The notes: a model not told the origin generated them from the sequence alone. A stretch of DNA of 64,000 nt from Desulfovibrio sp. JC010 (GCF_010470675.1 NZ_VOIQ01000002.1:248001-312000), one strand, 5' to 3'. Shown: positions 41,900 through 51,555, numbered from the stretch's first letter. Made by a program: numbers and translations.

Positions 41900-44413
41900 T
41901 TGAAAAAGCTGCTTCCTCTCTTGCCTCGTCCTACCCGTTATCTTGGGTCTGAATGGGGTTCGGTCCACAAGGACCCTGCTAAGGTCAAGGCTCATATTGC
42001 CATTGGTTTCCCGGATCTTTATGAGATCGGCATGTCCTATCTCGGCCAGAAGATTCTGTATGAGATCGTCAACAAGCGTGCAGAATTCTACGCAGAACGG
42101 GCTTATACCCCCTGTCTGGAAACCGCAGAAATCATGCGTGAGCACGGCGAATTGCTGGCCACCCTTGAAAGCGACACCCCGCTAAAAGATGTGGATATTT
42201 TCTCGGTCAGCCTGACCCATGAGCTTTGCTACACCAATGTGCTCTTCATGCTCGACCTTGCCGGAATTCCACTTAGAGCGGTAGACCGCGACGATTCCTG
42301 CCCGCTGGTCATCGGCGGTGGCGGAGCCTGCTTCAACGCCGAACCTGTGGCGGATTTCTTTGACGTTATCATGCTCGGTGACGGCGAAGAATCCATCATC
42401 AAAGTCATGGAAGTTATTGCCCAGTGCAAGGAAGCAGGTCTGGGACGTAAAGCACGTCTTGAAAAGCTGGCCGAGCTGCCCGGAATTTATATTCCTGAAT
42501 TTTTCGATCCTGAGAATCCCGGCGACTTCTTTGTGGAAAAAGCGGTGGTGGAAGATTTCGAACCCATCCCTTTTCCCAAGGAACAGATTCTGCCTTACGG
42601 TCAGGTCATCCATGACCGATTGACCATGGAGATCGCCCGTGGCTGCACCCGCGGCTGCCGCTTCTGTCAGGCCGGGATCATCTACCGCCCGGTACGCGAA
42701 CGCACCCCGGAAACCCTGACCAAGACATTGATGGAAGGGCTGGAAGAAACCGGATATGAAGAGACGTCCTTTCTCTCGCTGAGCACCGGGGACTACTCCG
42801 CGCTGGATACTCTTTTCGCCAAATCATTCGATAACTGTGCTGCCGAGCAGATCTCCATTTCACTGCCGTCCCTGCGTGTCGGTTCCCTTTCCGAGCCGAT
42901 CATGGAACGTATCGCCACCATCCGCCGCACCGGAGCCACACTTGCGCCCGAAGCCGGAAGCCAGCGCATGCGTGATGTGATCAACAAGGGCATCACCGAA
43001 GAGGCCCTGCTGGACCACGCGCTCATGCTTTATGAAAACGGCTGGCAGAACATCAAGCTCTACTTCATGATAGGTCTGCCTACCGAGACCTTTGAAGATC
43101 TCGATGCCATCGTGGACCTGTGCGTAAAAGTCCGCGATGTAGCCGGCAGACATATCAAGAAGCTGAACATCACCGCTGCGGTTTCGCCCTTTGTGCCCAA
43201 GCCGCACACGCCTTTCCAGTGGGAACGCCAGATTTCACTGGAAGAAATCGGCGAACGTCTGGACTACATGCGTGAACGGTTTGATAAACAGAAACGCATC
43301 AGGATGAAATCCCATATCCCGAAGATGACCTTCCTTGAAGGTATTTTCTCACGCGGTGACCGCAGGCTCGGCCCAGTAGTTGAAAGGGTTTATAAAAAAG
43401 GTGCCCTTTTCTCCAGCTGGAAGGACCACTTCAAACTTGAGCCTTTCCTTGAGGCCATGGAAGAGGAAGGACTTGATCCTGAAGAATTCACCGGAGCACG
43501 TGAGCACGACGCACGTCTGCCGTGGGACCACCTCTCCGCCGGAGTCAGCAAAAAATTCCTGCTCACCGAACTTGAACGCAGCCTGTCCGAAAAAATCACC
43601 GGGGACTGCCGTTACGAAGAGTGCCGCAATTGCGGGGTCTGTAACTTTGACGGCCGTAAATCCCTGCTCAAAAAACAGGCCGAAACCATGGACCTGCGTC
43701 CCAAGATGGTCTTTGAAACCCGCGATCAGGCCGGGGATGTTCCGCCTTTCGTACAGGAAGAAAAACCGGACCTCGGCATCAAGGGCAGCCATTTCCGCCT
43801 CTGGTATACCAAGACCGGGACTTCGGCCTACCTTTCACAGCTGGACCTGCAGCCCGTAATTGAACGGGCCATGCGCCGCGCCGAACTTCCGCTGACCTTC
43901 TCGCAGGGTTTCCACCCCATGCCGCGCATGTCCTTCGGGCGCGCCCTGCCTGTGGGTGTGGAAAGTATGAAAGAATGGATGAACATCATGCTGCGCACTG
44001 AAATCAGCGCGCAGGATCTGGTGGATCGCCTCAACAAACAGATGCCCATGGGCATGAAGATTGTAGGTGCTGATCCGCTGACCCTGTCCAAAAAGCAGAA
44101 GCATCCTGAAGTGGAAGATTTCACCCTGATCTTCACCTGTTACGACGAAGACGCCAAAGACAAAATGGACCGTCTGCGGGAATACGCCACATCGGATGAA
44201 TATATCGTCTCCCACACCACCAAGAAAAAGGTGAAGGAGAAAAACATCCGCCCCATGCTGGTCAAATTCGATGAGCTGAATGAGCGGACCCTGAAGCTGA
44301 CTTTTGATTGGACCACACTATATATGAGTCCGGTCAAGATGATCGCCGCCATCTGCCCCGGCACAACACTGCTGGACTATGATCTGACCAAGACCGATCA
44401 GCGGTTTGAGTAA
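41900..44413 (+). CDS. Radical SAM protein (TIGR03960-type) fused to TIGR03936/DUF2344 domain
   Basis: An 837-residue protein. The N-terminal roughly 220 residues resemble a B12-binding-like region (HIAIGFPDLYEIGMSYLGQ, LVIGGGGACFNAEPVADFFD). The radical SAM motif is EIARGCTRGCRFCQAG (Cys249, 253, 256). A second cysteine cluster, CRYEECRNCGVC, lies near residue 570. The C-terminal 210 residues (RLWYTKTGTSAYLSQLDLQP, GFHPMPRMSFGRALPVGVE) match the DUF2344 radical-SAM-linked domain. Many deltaproteobacteria have the two parts as one chain; the chemistry is unknown. It begins with TTG at 41900. Confidence 0.85.
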   Translation: MKKLLPLLPRPTRYLGSEWGSVHKDPAKVKAHIAIGFPDLYEIGMSYLGQKILYEIVNKRAEFYAERAYTPCLETAEIMREHGELLATLESDTPLKDVDIFSVSLTHELCYTNVLFMLDLAGIPLRAVDRDDSCPLVIGGGGACFNAEPVADFFDVIMLGDGEESIIKVMEVIAQCKEAGLGRKARLEKLAELPGIYIPEFFDPENPGDFFVEKAVVEDFEPIPFPKEQILPYGQVIHDRLTMEIARGCTRGCRFCQAGIIYRPVRERTPETLTKTLMEGLEETGYEETSFLSLSTGDYSALDTLFAKSFDNCAAEQISISLPSLRVGSLSEPIMERIATIRRTGATLAPEAGSQRMRDVINKGITEEALLDHALMLYENGWQNIKLYFMIGLPTETFEDLDAIVDLCVKVRDVAGRHIKKLNITAAVSPFVPKPHTPFQWERQISLEEIGERLDYMRERFDKQKRIRMKSHIPKMTFLEGIFSRGDRRLGPVVERVYKKGALFSSWKDHFKLEPFLEAMEEEGLDPEEFTGAREHDARLPWDHLSAGVSKKFLLTELERSLSEKITGDCRYEECRNCGVCNFDGRKSLLKKQAETMDLRPKMVFETRDQAGDVPPFVQEEKPDLGIKGSHFRLWYTKTGTSAYLSQLDLQPVIERAMRRAELPLTFSQGFHPMPRMSFGRALPVGVESMKEWMNIMLRTEISAQDLVDRLNKQMPMGMKIVGADPLTLSKKQKHPEVEDFTLIFTCYDEDAKDKMDRLREYATSDEYIVSHTTKKKVKEKNIRPMLVKFDELNERTLKLTFDWTTLYMSPVKMIAAICPGTTLLDYDLTKTDQRFE

Positions 44414-44441
44414 AACAAGTCCTCGTCACATACTAAAATCA

Positions 44442-44484
44442 ATACCCCCGCAATTTCTATTCAGACTTTGCGGGGGTATTTTCT
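44442..44484 (+). terminator. Rho-independent terminator after the radical SAM fusion gene
   Basis: Arms ATACCCCCGCAA (44442-44453) and TTGCGGGGGTAT (44468-44479) are followed by TTTCTTTT. Confidence 0.9.
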
Positions 44485-44682
44485 TTTCATAGCAGCTTGA
44501 CCAGCCTGCGTTTTGTTCAAATACAACATAATCTCAACCAGATGGATGAATTTACATCCCTCGAAATTAAACGTTGCAGTTTGACTACATACAGCCTTTC
44601 GGATAATTATCAGTTGAATTACTGACAGGTTCTCTTTTTGAAACAACCCTGAATCCGAACCCTCGACAAGGACGAATGCCAG

Positions 44683-45978
44683 ATGAAAAAATCCGTAACT
44701 GAAAGCCTTGAAGAGGGCCGCAGATTGTGCACAGAAGGAGACAGGGACAGTGCATTGCGCGTTCTTGGCCATGCACTGCAAAAGGAACCGCTTAACAAAG
44801 AATTGATCGGGGCCATCATCGAAGCGGAATCCCCATTGACAGATCCGGATCATATCGTTCGACCTGACCAAAACGTAGATATCGACACCTATGCCCGACT
44901 CAAAATAGCCCAGAAGAAAATAGCGGACCTCGCTAGATTCGTCGAACTGAAATATCTGTATATTGATGTTTCCAACTACTGCAATTACAAATGCCACCAC
45001 TGTAGAACCTGGGTACCGGATGCGGGAAAATTCCATATTCCCCTTGAGGATATCGAAGCGGTACTTATCAAGGTCGGGCAGGGACTGGAAAGCATCGAAC
45101 GCATCACGGGCCGTTCCATCGACAAAAGCGAGATCATGGTCCAACCTCAGGGATACGGCGAACCGCTCATGTACCCTCATTTCGAGCAGACCTTGAAGCT
45201 GATCAATGATTACGGATTTGCGGTCAAATTAAATACCAACGGTTCACTCCTGTCAGGACGTCGCGCAGATCTGCTGGCCGAGGCCAACATCAAGGATATC
45301 AACGTCAGCATAGATGCGTCGTCTCCCGAGATGTATGCTAAATTCCGCAAAGGCGGCGACCTGCGCGTGGTCACGGAAAACCTCGAAGCCTTCATAGCGC
45401 GCTTCAAAGGCAAGGCTCAAAGACCGACCTTTGCGGTTTCCTTCTGCAACGCACCTCTCAATTCGCCGGAGCTACACGATTTCTGCCGCCAGTGGGCTCA
45501 CAAGGTTGACCGAGTATTTATCCAACGATTTCGGGACTACACTAAAGACAAGGACACTTCACGCGACGATGAAATCGAACAGATCGGCATGGAACGCCAT
45601 TTCTGCAACCGCCTGCCCGGTTATCTTACCATCAAGAGTAACGGTGATGCCATAAGCTGTGTATGCGGCACTCTGAACGTCGGCAATATTTTCACCCAGT
45701 CCTTTGAGGATGTGTTCCTGTCCGGTAAACGGTTGCAGACTTTCCATTGTCAGGAAACCGGTAAATACGACGACATCGACGCCTGCCGCGACTGCCGCAA
45801 ATGGTACGAACAGAGCTACAAGAGCAACACCGGCCTGCTGGATATAGACGGAACAGACTATCTGGTCGTCAAGTCATTCTCATCCACGACCATTCTTAAC
45901 CAGCACGGACATTCCATAAACAAGGATTTTGACCGTATTTCCATGGACGATCCGGATTTTGCACCGCCACCGCTGTAA
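44683..45978 (+). CDS. Radical SAM/SPASM protein with TPR-like N-terminus
   Basis: A 431-residue protein. Residues 1-55 look like one TPR unit (GRRLCTEGDRDSALRVLGHAL). The radical SAM motif is VSNYCNYKCHHCRTW (Cys100, 104, 107), then LMYPHFEQTLKLINDYGFAV and KLNTNGSLLSG. The SPASM region begins with CNRLPGYLTIKSNGDAISCV and carries further cysteines through DACRDCRKWYEQ. SPASM enzymes often modify peptides or carbohydrates. No obvious precursor peptide lies within 300 bp, so this is an orphan. A 269-bp leader contains no other gene. Confidence 0.85.
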   Translation: MKKSVTESLEEGRRLCTEGDRDSALRVLGHALQKEPLNKELIGAIIEAESPLTDPDHIVRPDQNVDIDTYARLKIAQKKIADLARFVELKYLYIDVSNYCNYKCHHCRTWVPDAGKFHIPLEDIEAVLIKVGQGLESIERITGRSIDKSEIMVQPQGYGEPLMYPHFEQTLKLINDYGFAVKLNTNGSLLSGRRADLLAEANIKDINVSIDASSPEMYAKFRKGGDLRVVTENLEAFIARFKGKAQRPTFAVSFCNAPLNSPELHDFCRQWAHKVDRVFIQRFRDYTKDKDTSRDDEIEQIGMERHFCNRLPGYLTIKSNGDAISCVCGTLNVGNIFTQSFEDVFLSGKRLQTFHCQETGKYDDIDACRDCRKWYEQSYKSNTGLLDIDGTDYLVVKSFSSTTILNQHGHSINKDFDRISMDDPDFAPPPL

Positions 45979-46007
45979 ACAGGATCATTCCCGGCTGCGA
46001 AGTTTTA

Positions 46008-46451
46008 TTACCATGTCCAGAACGGCGGCCCGTCCTTGGTTATATCCATGTTGATTACCTTGTAGGCGTCGCGGGTCTCTTCACCCGCCCTTTTTATATT
46101 AATGATGACCGGTGCATTCCCCAGTCCTACGGTGGTGAATTCAAACCGCCAACGGCCGAAATCCCCCATCAGGCCGGAATCAGATTTCAAAATCTTGAAC
46201 TTATCCAGAGTGACCAGTTCCGGGTCGAATGAAACACCGTCAAACTGATACCCGCCAGAGCCGGGGTTTCGCATTTCGAAAGCCAGCTTTTCTCCGGGCA
46301 TCAATCCAAGGCTGATTTCATGCTTTCCATCCATGTCATATTCGGCAATTGAATCCCCGAAAGGGTTCAAGGATGCGCAACCGTTAAGAATAAAAACAAG
46401 TAAAATCAGGATCAACAGCCAATTTTTCGAATTATATTTTTTTATTTTCAT
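46008..46451 (-). CDS. Lipoprotein with chagasin-like (I42) pattern
   Basis: A 147-residue protein with a lipoprotein signal (LLILILLVFILNGC, lipidated Cys24). The mature part has NPGSGGYQFDGVSFDPEL and GRWRFEFTTVGLGNAPVIIN followed by IKRAGEETRD, matching the loop pattern of chagasin-type cysteine protease inhibitors (NPTTGYxW, GxxxxxFxxxxxGxxxIxxxxxR). It may inhibit peptidases in the envelope or simply share the Ig-like fold. It is convergent with the SPASM gene and divergent from dppA. Confidence 0.65.
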   Translation of the reverse strand: MKIKKYNSKNWLLILILLVFILNGCASLNPFGDSIAEYDMDGKHEISLGLMPGEKLAFEMRNPGSGGYQFDGVSFDPELVTLDKFKILKSDSGLMGDFGRWRFEFTTVGLGNAPVIINIKRAGEETRDAYKVINMDITKDGPPFWTW

Positions 46452-46595
46452 GAATTCTGCATTTTTATGTGCCTATTTTGACACCAGCGTTAATAAATTA
46501 TTTTTTGCGAAACATTTCAGCACGTTAAAAATTTGAGAAAAATCTGATTCAAGTGTAATAATATTAACCGCATACGGCAAGGGGAAGCCGTAGGC

Positions 46596-46617
46596 TATAA
46601 CTGTTTTAACGGTTATA
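46596..46617. promoter_or_regulatory. Palindromic site with -10-like TATAAT upstream of dppA
   Basis: TATAAC-N10-GTTATA forms an inverted repeat and overlaps TATAAT at 46614-46619; about 25 bp upstream lies ACGGCAAGGGGAAGCCGT (46574-46591), another hairpin. It is a possible operator/promoter; no specific regulator is recognised. Confidence 0.35.
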
Positions 46618-46713
46618 ATACTCATTTCGACGTGCGCCTATTTCAGGGGTGTTCCTGAAAAATGGTGCTTGGTGCTTTTATCACAGTTTTTACCCTTTCT
46701 AAGGAGTGTGAGG

Positions 46714-48327
46714 ATGAAACGTTCATTACTGTTTCTTGCGCTTGTTGCTATTCTGAGCCTCGGCCTTGCCGGGTGCAGCGCGGAAAAAAAAGAAGAGGCC
46801 CCTGCCAAAAAGGAAACCACTGAAGCAGCTCCCGCTGCCGCAGCAGGTAAAACCCTGAAACTGGCCATGGATGCCGACCCTGTCTCCCTTGACCCTCATG
46901 TACAGCTTTCCGGTGGTATGCTCCAGTACTCCCACATGGTTTTCGATCCTCTCGTACGCTGGGCCAAAGACGGTTCCTTCGAGCCTCGTCTTGCTGAAAA
47001 ATGGGAACGTATTGATGACAAAACCATGCGTTTTCACCTGCGCAAGGGCGTAAAATTTCATTCCGGCAACCCTTTTACCGCTGAAGACGTTGTCTGGACC
47101 ATCGAACGCCTCAAAAAGAGTATAGACTACAAAGGTCTGTTCGAACCTTTCGCTCCCGCTAAAGTTGTCGATACCAACACCGTGGACATCATCACCAAAG
47201 AGCCTTACGGTCTGCTGCTGAACATGGCTACCTACATTTTCCCCATGGACAGCAAGTTCTACACCGGCAAAGACGAATCCGGCCAGCCCAAAGACGCCAT
47301 CGTCAAGACCGGCCCCTCTTTCGCCAATGTTAACGAATCCGGTACCGGTAAATACATGGTTGCCGAACGTGAACAGGGCGTACGCGTAGTCTTCAAAGCT
47401 TTCCCCGAATACTGGGACAAAGCAGGTAACGTGGATACCATCATCCTGACCCCCATTAAAAACGACGCTACCCGTGTGGCAGCCCTGCTCTCCGGCGATG
47501 TTGATTTCATCATGCCCGTTCCCCCGCAGGATCTGAAGCGCGTAGATTCCACCGAAGGTCTGCAGCTGGTAACCATGTCCGGTTCCCGCATCATCACCTT
47601 CCAGCTGAACCAGAAACGCCAGAAGCCTTTCCAGAACCCCAAGGTTCGTCAGGCTATCGTATACGCTACCGATAACACCGGTATTGTTAATAAAGTCATG
47701 AAAGGTTTCGCCACTGTTGCAGCACAGCAGGGTCCCGAAGGCTTCGCAGGCTACAATGCTGAGCTCAAGCCCCGCTTCGACCTTGAAAAGGCCAAACAGC
47801 TCATGAAAGAAGCCGGTTACGAAAACGGTTTTGAGTGCACCATGATCGCACCCAACAACCGTTACGTTAATGATGAAAAGATCGCGGAAGCATTTGTTTC
47901 CATGCTCGGTAAAATCGGCATCAAGGTCAGCCTGAAGACCATGCCTAAAGCCCAGTACTGGGATCAGTTCGACGCTCAGGTTGCCGACATCCAGATGATC
48001 GGCTGGCACCCTGACACCGAAGACTCCGCCAACTACACTGAGTTCCTGCTCATGTGCCCCAACAAGGAAACCGGTTACGGCCAGTACAACAGCGGCAACT
48101 ACTGCAACCAGGAAGTTGATTCCCTCGTAATCGGCTCCCAGACTGAAACCGACCTTGCCAAGCGCAACGCAATGCTCCAGAAAGTAGAAAAAATCCTCTA
48201 CGACGAAGCAGCATTCGTACCCCTGCACTGGCAGAACCTGTCCTGGGCTTCCAAGGACGGTATGAACACTGAAGAGATCTGCAACGTTCAGAACTTCCCC
48301 TACTTCGGCGACCTCGTCATCAAGTAG
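46714..48327 (+). CDS. dppA: Peptide/nickel-type ABC transporter substrate-binding lipoprotein
   Basis: A 537-residue SBP_bac_5 lipoprotein: signal MKRSLLFLALVAILSLGLAGC, an Ala/Glu/Lys linker, then AMDADPVSLDPHVQLSGG and GVKFHSGNPFTAEDVVWTIE, with the usual fold to the C-terminus. The start at 46714 is set by AAGGAG 7 nt upstream; an upstream extension is not needed. It is first in the dppABCDF order. The ligand could be a dipeptide, oligopeptide or nickel chelate; that cannot be read from sequence alone. Confidence 0.92.
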   Translation: MKRSLLFLALVAILSLGLAGCSAEKKEEAPAKKETTEAAPAAAAGKTLKLAMDADPVSLDPHVQLSGGMLQYSHMVFDPLVRWAKDGSFEPRLAEKWERIDDKTMRFHLRKGVKFHSGNPFTAEDVVWTIERLKKSIDYKGLFEPFAPAKVVDTNTVDIITKEPYGLLLNMATYIFPMDSKFYTGKDESGQPKDAIVKTGPSFANVNESGTGKYMVAEREQGVRVVFKAFPEYWDKAGNVDTIILTPIKNDATRVAALLSGDVDFIMPVPPQDLKRVDSTEGLQLVTMSGSRIITFQLNQKRQKPFQNPKVRQAIVYATDNTGIVNKVMKGFATVAAQQGPEGFAGYNAELKPRFDLEKAKQLMKEAGYENGFECTMIAPNNRYVNDEKIAEAFVSMLGKIGIKVSLKTMPKAQYWDQFDAQVADIQMIGWHPDTEDSANYTEFLLMCPNKETGYGQYNSGNYCNQEVDSLVIGSQTETDLAKRNAMLQKVEKILYDEAAFVPLHWQNLSWASKDGMNTEEICNVQNFPYFGDLVIK

Positions 48328-48354
48328 TGGAGATCACAGCATAAAGCTACAATC

Positions 48355-48383
48355 AAAGGGAACTCCGATTCGGGGTTCCCTTT
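48355..48383 (+). terminator. Hairpin after dppA, partial terminator or mRNA end
   Basis: A 13-bp stem with three Ts; probably stabilises the dppA transcript or allows partial read-through. Confidence 0.5.
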
Positions 48384-48398
48384 GATGTGTTTAAAGAC

Positions 48399-48641
48399 AT
48401 GCCTTCGGCGACGCTACCGCGGGTCCCTCCGGGGGCTTAAACCCTTTTCCAAAAGGGTTTAAGAATCCCAAAACGTTTTAATAAGGCTTCGCCGTCTTTG
48501 AATTCAAAGATAGTCTGAGCGCGCCACATGCGAAGCATAACTAAAACGTCTTTGAAAGAGAGGGGATGGGGTCTGGGGAAGGGGAGAGAAAACTTTGGGC
48601 GTTAGCAAAGTTTTCTCTCCCCTTCCCCAGCCGCCGGAGGC
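48399..48641. repeat. Composite intergenic palindrome, two cores, inside the dpp cluster
   Basis: The left core CTTAAACCCTTTT-CC-AAAAGGGTTTAAG (48436-48463) is preceded by GGTCCCTCCGGGGG and followed by AATCCCAAAACGTTTTAATA and AGGCTTCGCCG. The right core is the longest of the family: CTGGGGAAGGGGAGAGAAAA / TTTTCTCTCCCCTTCCCCAG plus CTTTG/CAAAG, 48573-48630, followed by CCGCCGGAGGC. Confidence 0.85.
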
Positions 48642-48674
48642 ACACAACATTGTCCGTCTGGAGTAATTTAAAAA

Positions 48675-49649
48675 ATGTTTGCTTTTATAGTCCGCAGGAT
48701 CGCGCAGGCGATCATAGTCATGCTGATCATCAGCTTCATCGGCTTTGCCATCAAGCAGAGCTTCGGTGACCCGGTGCGCGAGATCACGGGTGTTTCCGTA
48801 TCCGCTGCTGAAAGGGAAAAAATCAGGGACGAACTCGGCCTGAACGATCCGTTCATGGTCCAGTTCGGCAGATTCATGCAGGGAGCGGTCCAGGGGGATA
48901 TCGGTCGCTCTTTCTTTTACAAAAAGTCAGCTCTAGAGGTTATCCTGAGCAAGGCTCCTGCCACCCTTGAACTGGTCATCTGTTCCGCCTTGATCATTGT
49001 AATTTTTTCCATTCCGCTGGGTATTTATTCGGCCATCAGGCCAAAAAACCTGTTCTCGCGATTCGTCATGGGCGGGTCTATTGTCGGGGTATCCATCCCG
49101 GTATTTTTGACTGCGATCCTAATGATTTACGTATTTTCAGTAGAACTGCACTGGCTGCCGTCCTACGGACGCGGCGAGACAGTAAACATCGGCGGCTGGC
49201 GCACCGGATTTTTGACCGCCGATGGCTGGCTGCATTTGATCATGCCTTCCATCGCTCTTTCTTCCATTATGCTTCCGCTTTTTATCCGTCTCATCCGTTC
49301 CGAGATGATGGAAGTGCTTGAAAACGACTACATTAAATATGCATGGGCCAAAGGCCTTATGCCCAAGCGGGTCTGGATCGTCCATGCCTTCAAAAACACC
49401 CTGCTCCCGGTCATCACCGTGGGCGGCGTACAGCTAGGGACCATGATTGCCTTTACCATCCTCACTGAGACCGTATTCCAGTGGCAGGGCATGGGCTTCA
49501 TGTTTATTGAGGCTGTGGAACGCGGCGATGCTCCGCTTATGGTTGCCTACCTCATGGTGGTCGGGCTGATTTTCGTAGTTGTAAACACCGTGGTTGACGT
49601 CATTTACGGACTGGTCAACCCGCAGGTCAGAATAGCGGGGCAGAAATAA
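48675..49649 (+). CDS. dppB: ABC transporter permease, DppB type
   Basis: A 324-residue inner-membrane permease with about six TM helices. The N-terminal MFAFIVRRIAQAIIVMLIIS and FGDPVREITG, the EAA-type loop YIKYAWAKGLMPKRVWIVHA and the C-terminal DVIYGLVNPQVRI are DppB/OppB signatures. The stop TAA and the start of dppC overlap by 1 nt (TAATG), so the two permeases are translationally coupled. The Shine-Dalgarno of dppB itself is weak. Confidence 0.92.
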   Translation: MFAFIVRRIAQAIIVMLIISFIGFAIKQSFGDPVREITGVSVSAAEREKIRDELGLNDPFMVQFGRFMQGAVQGDIGRSFFYKKSALEVILSKAPATLELVICSALIIVIFSIPLGIYSAIRPKNLFSRFVMGGSIVGVSIPVFLTAILMIYVFSVELHWLPSYGRGETVNIGGWRTGFLTADGWLHLIMPSIALSSIMLPLFIRLIRSEMMEVLENDYIKYAWAKGLMPKRVWIVHAFKNTLLPVITVGGVQLGTMIAFTILTETVFQWQGMGFMFIEAVERGDAPLMVAYLMVVGLIFVVVNTVVDVIYGLVNPQVRIAGQK

Positions 49650-50575
49650 TGAAAACCAGATCACGCTGGCAGAGATTCAAGGAATCATATTTTCTGCACG
49701 ACTTCCTGCACGACAAAGTGGCCATGACCAGCTTCTGTATTCTGGTCGTGCTCCTGTTCATGGGTTTTGCGGCACCGCTGATCGCGCCTTTTAATCCATA
49801 CAGTGCCCACAGCATCGACATCATGAACGCGGAAATTCCGCCTTCATGGCTGCCCGGCGGGGATTCAAGCTTCCTGCTCGGCACTGACGCACAGGGCCGC
49901 GACCTTTATTCCACCATGCTCTACGGCATGCGCGTATCACTGATCATCGGCATCGGTGCTGTCTGCCTGCAGGCGTTCCTCGGCATCATGGTCGGGCTGG
50001 TGGCCGGATTCATGGGCAAAAGGGTGGAATCCATCCTCATGCGCGTGGCCGACGTACAGCTTTCCTTTTCCACCTACATGGTTGCGATTTTCATCTCAGC
50101 CATCTTTCAGGCCATGTTCGGGGTCGCCAAGTATGAGGAAATCGCAGTTCCACTGCTGATTCTGGTCATCGGTTTTGCTGAATGGCCGCAGTACGCGCGT
50201 ACCGTGCGTGCATCCGTACTGGCGGAAAAAAAGAAAGAATACGTGGAAGCGGCCAAAGTTATCGGCCTTTCCCAGAAAAGGATCATGTGGCGGCATGTAC
50301 TGCCCAACACCCTCTCCCCGGTCTTTGTTATCTCCACCATTCAGGTGGCCAACGCCATCATGAGTGAGGCAGCTCTTTCCTTCGTCGGACTGGGTATGCC
50401 TGTGACCCAGCCTTCGCTGGGCTCGCTGATCAACGTGGGCTTCGAATACATCTTCAGCGGGTCGTGGTGGATCACCATGTTCCCCGGTATCGTGCTCGTG
50501 GTACTCATTCTAGTCATCAACCTGCTCGGTGACTGGCTGCGCGACTTCCTCAACCCGAAACTGTATAAGGGGTAA
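49649..50575 (+). CDS. dppC: ABC transporter permease, DppC type
   Basis: A 308-residue permease. LGTDAQGRDLYSTMLYGMRV is the family N-terminal signature and YVEAAKVIGLSQKRIMWRHV is the EAA coupling loop, followed by LPNTLSPVFVIST and LSFVGLGMPVTQPSLGSLIN. It ends LGDWLRDFLNPKLYKG. It starts inside the dppB stop and is followed by dppD after 2 bp. Confidence 0.93.
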   Translation: MKTRSRWQRFKESYFLHDFLHDKVAMTSFCILVVLLFMGFAAPLIAPFNPYSAHSIDIMNAEIPPSWLPGGDSSFLLGTDAQGRDLYSTMLYGMRVSLIIGIGAVCLQAFLGIMVGLVAGFMGKRVESILMRVADVQLSFSTYMVAIFISAIFQAMFGVAKYEEIAVPLLILVIGFAEWPQYARTVRASVLAEKKKEYVEAAKVIGLSQKRIMWRHVLPNTLSPVFVISTIQVANAIMSEAALSFVGLGMPVTQPSLGSLINVGFEYIFSGSWWITMFPGIVLVVLILVINLLGDWLRDFLNPKLYKG

Positions 50576-50577
50576 CA

Positions 50578-51546
50578 ATGCAACCGCTTCTTGATGTTAA
50601 GAATTTAAGTGTCGAGTTCGCATTGCGCCAAGGTCCCCTTGAGGCAGTGAAGAACGTGAGTTTCTCCCTTGATAAGGGGGAAAGGCTCGGTCTGGTGGGT
50701 GAATCCGGGGCCGGTAAATCCGTGACCGGTTTTTCCGTCATCAACCTCATCTCCAAGCCCGGATATATATCGGGCGGGTCGATCATGTTTGAAGGACAGG
50801 ATCTCGCGAAAATGCCTTTTGATAAGATGCGCGGCATTCGCGGCAACCGCATCTCCATGATCTTTCAGGACCCCATGATGACCCTGAACCCGGTACTGAC
50901 TGTGGGCACCCAGATGGTGGAAACAGTGCTGGCCCATATGGACGTCACCCGTAAGGAAGCGGAAGAAATTGCGCTGGAAAAACTGCGCAAGGTCTACATC
51001 CCTTCCCCGCGCAAACGTCTGGCCCAGTACCCGCACGAATTCTCCGGCGGCATGCGCCAGCGCATCGTCATCGCCATTTCGCTTTTGACCGATCCGGCAC
51101 TGATCATCGCCGATGAACCGACCACCGCACTGGACGTAACCATTCAGGCCGAGATCATGGACCTGCTGCTGGAACTCTGTGAAACCGACAATATGGGCCT
51201 GATCCTGATCACCCATGACCTCGCCGTTGTCTCGGAAGTAACCCAGCGTATCGCGGTCATGTACGCAGGCGGAATCGTGGAAACAGGTTCCACCCGTCAG
51301 GTCACCGAAAATCCGGGCCATCCCTACACACAGGGACTCATTGCCGCTCTTCCGCAATCCGGCGGAGCAGGCAACCGGTTGACCCAGATTCCCGGTGCCA
51401 TGCCCTCGCTCATGAATATGCCCGCAGGCTGTCCCTTCAATCCCAGATGTGCGCACTGTACGGACATCTGTAAGCAGGAACTGCCCACACTGAAAGAAAA
51501 TAAATCCGGTATTCTGGTGGCCTGCCACCATGCCGACAAAGTATAG
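50578..51546 (+). CDS. dppD: ABC transporter ATPase, DppD type
   Basis: A 322-residue ATPase: Walker A LVGESGAGKSVTG, Q-loop MIFQDPMMTLNP, signature EFSGGMRQRIVIAISLLTDP, Walker B LIIADEPTTALDVTIQ, H-loop LITHDLAVVSEVT, and the oligopeptide-type C-terminal cysteines in GCPFNPRCAHCTDICKQELP that often bind an Fe-S cluster in DppD/OppD. It forms the heteromeric motor with DppF, which follows after 9 bp. Confidence 0.95.
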   Translation: MQPLLDVKNLSVEFALRQGPLEAVKNVSFSLDKGERLGLVGESGAGKSVTGFSVINLISKPGYISGGSIMFEGQDLAKMPFDKMRGIRGNRISMIFQDPMMTLNPVLTVGTQMVETVLAHMDVTRKEAEEIALEKLRKVYIPSPRKRLAQYPHEFSGGMRQRIVIAISLLTDPALIIADEPTTALDVTIQAEIMDLLLELCETDNMGLILITHDLAVVSEVTQRIAVMYAGGIVETGSTRQVTENPGHPYTQGLIAALPQSGGAGNRLTQIPGAMPSLMNMPAGCPFNPRCAHCTDICKQELPTLKENKSGILVACHHADKV

Positions 51547-51555
51547 AGATTCGTC

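Larger units (their letters stand above)
48328..48674. other. Interval between dppA and dppB with weak hairpin and composite repeat
   Basis: A stem AAAGGGAACTCCG / CGGGGTTCCCTTT (48355-48383) with only three Ts follows dppA, then the composite palindrome (48399-48641). Such elements can reduce expression of downstream operon genes relative to the binding protein, as BIMEs do in enterobacteria. Confidence 0.7.

Noticed and set aside
46596-46617. Nickel or amino-acid specific operator upstream of dppA
   Set aside because: The palindrome TATAAC-N10-GTTATA matches no operator I can name, so no regulator or ligand is assigned.
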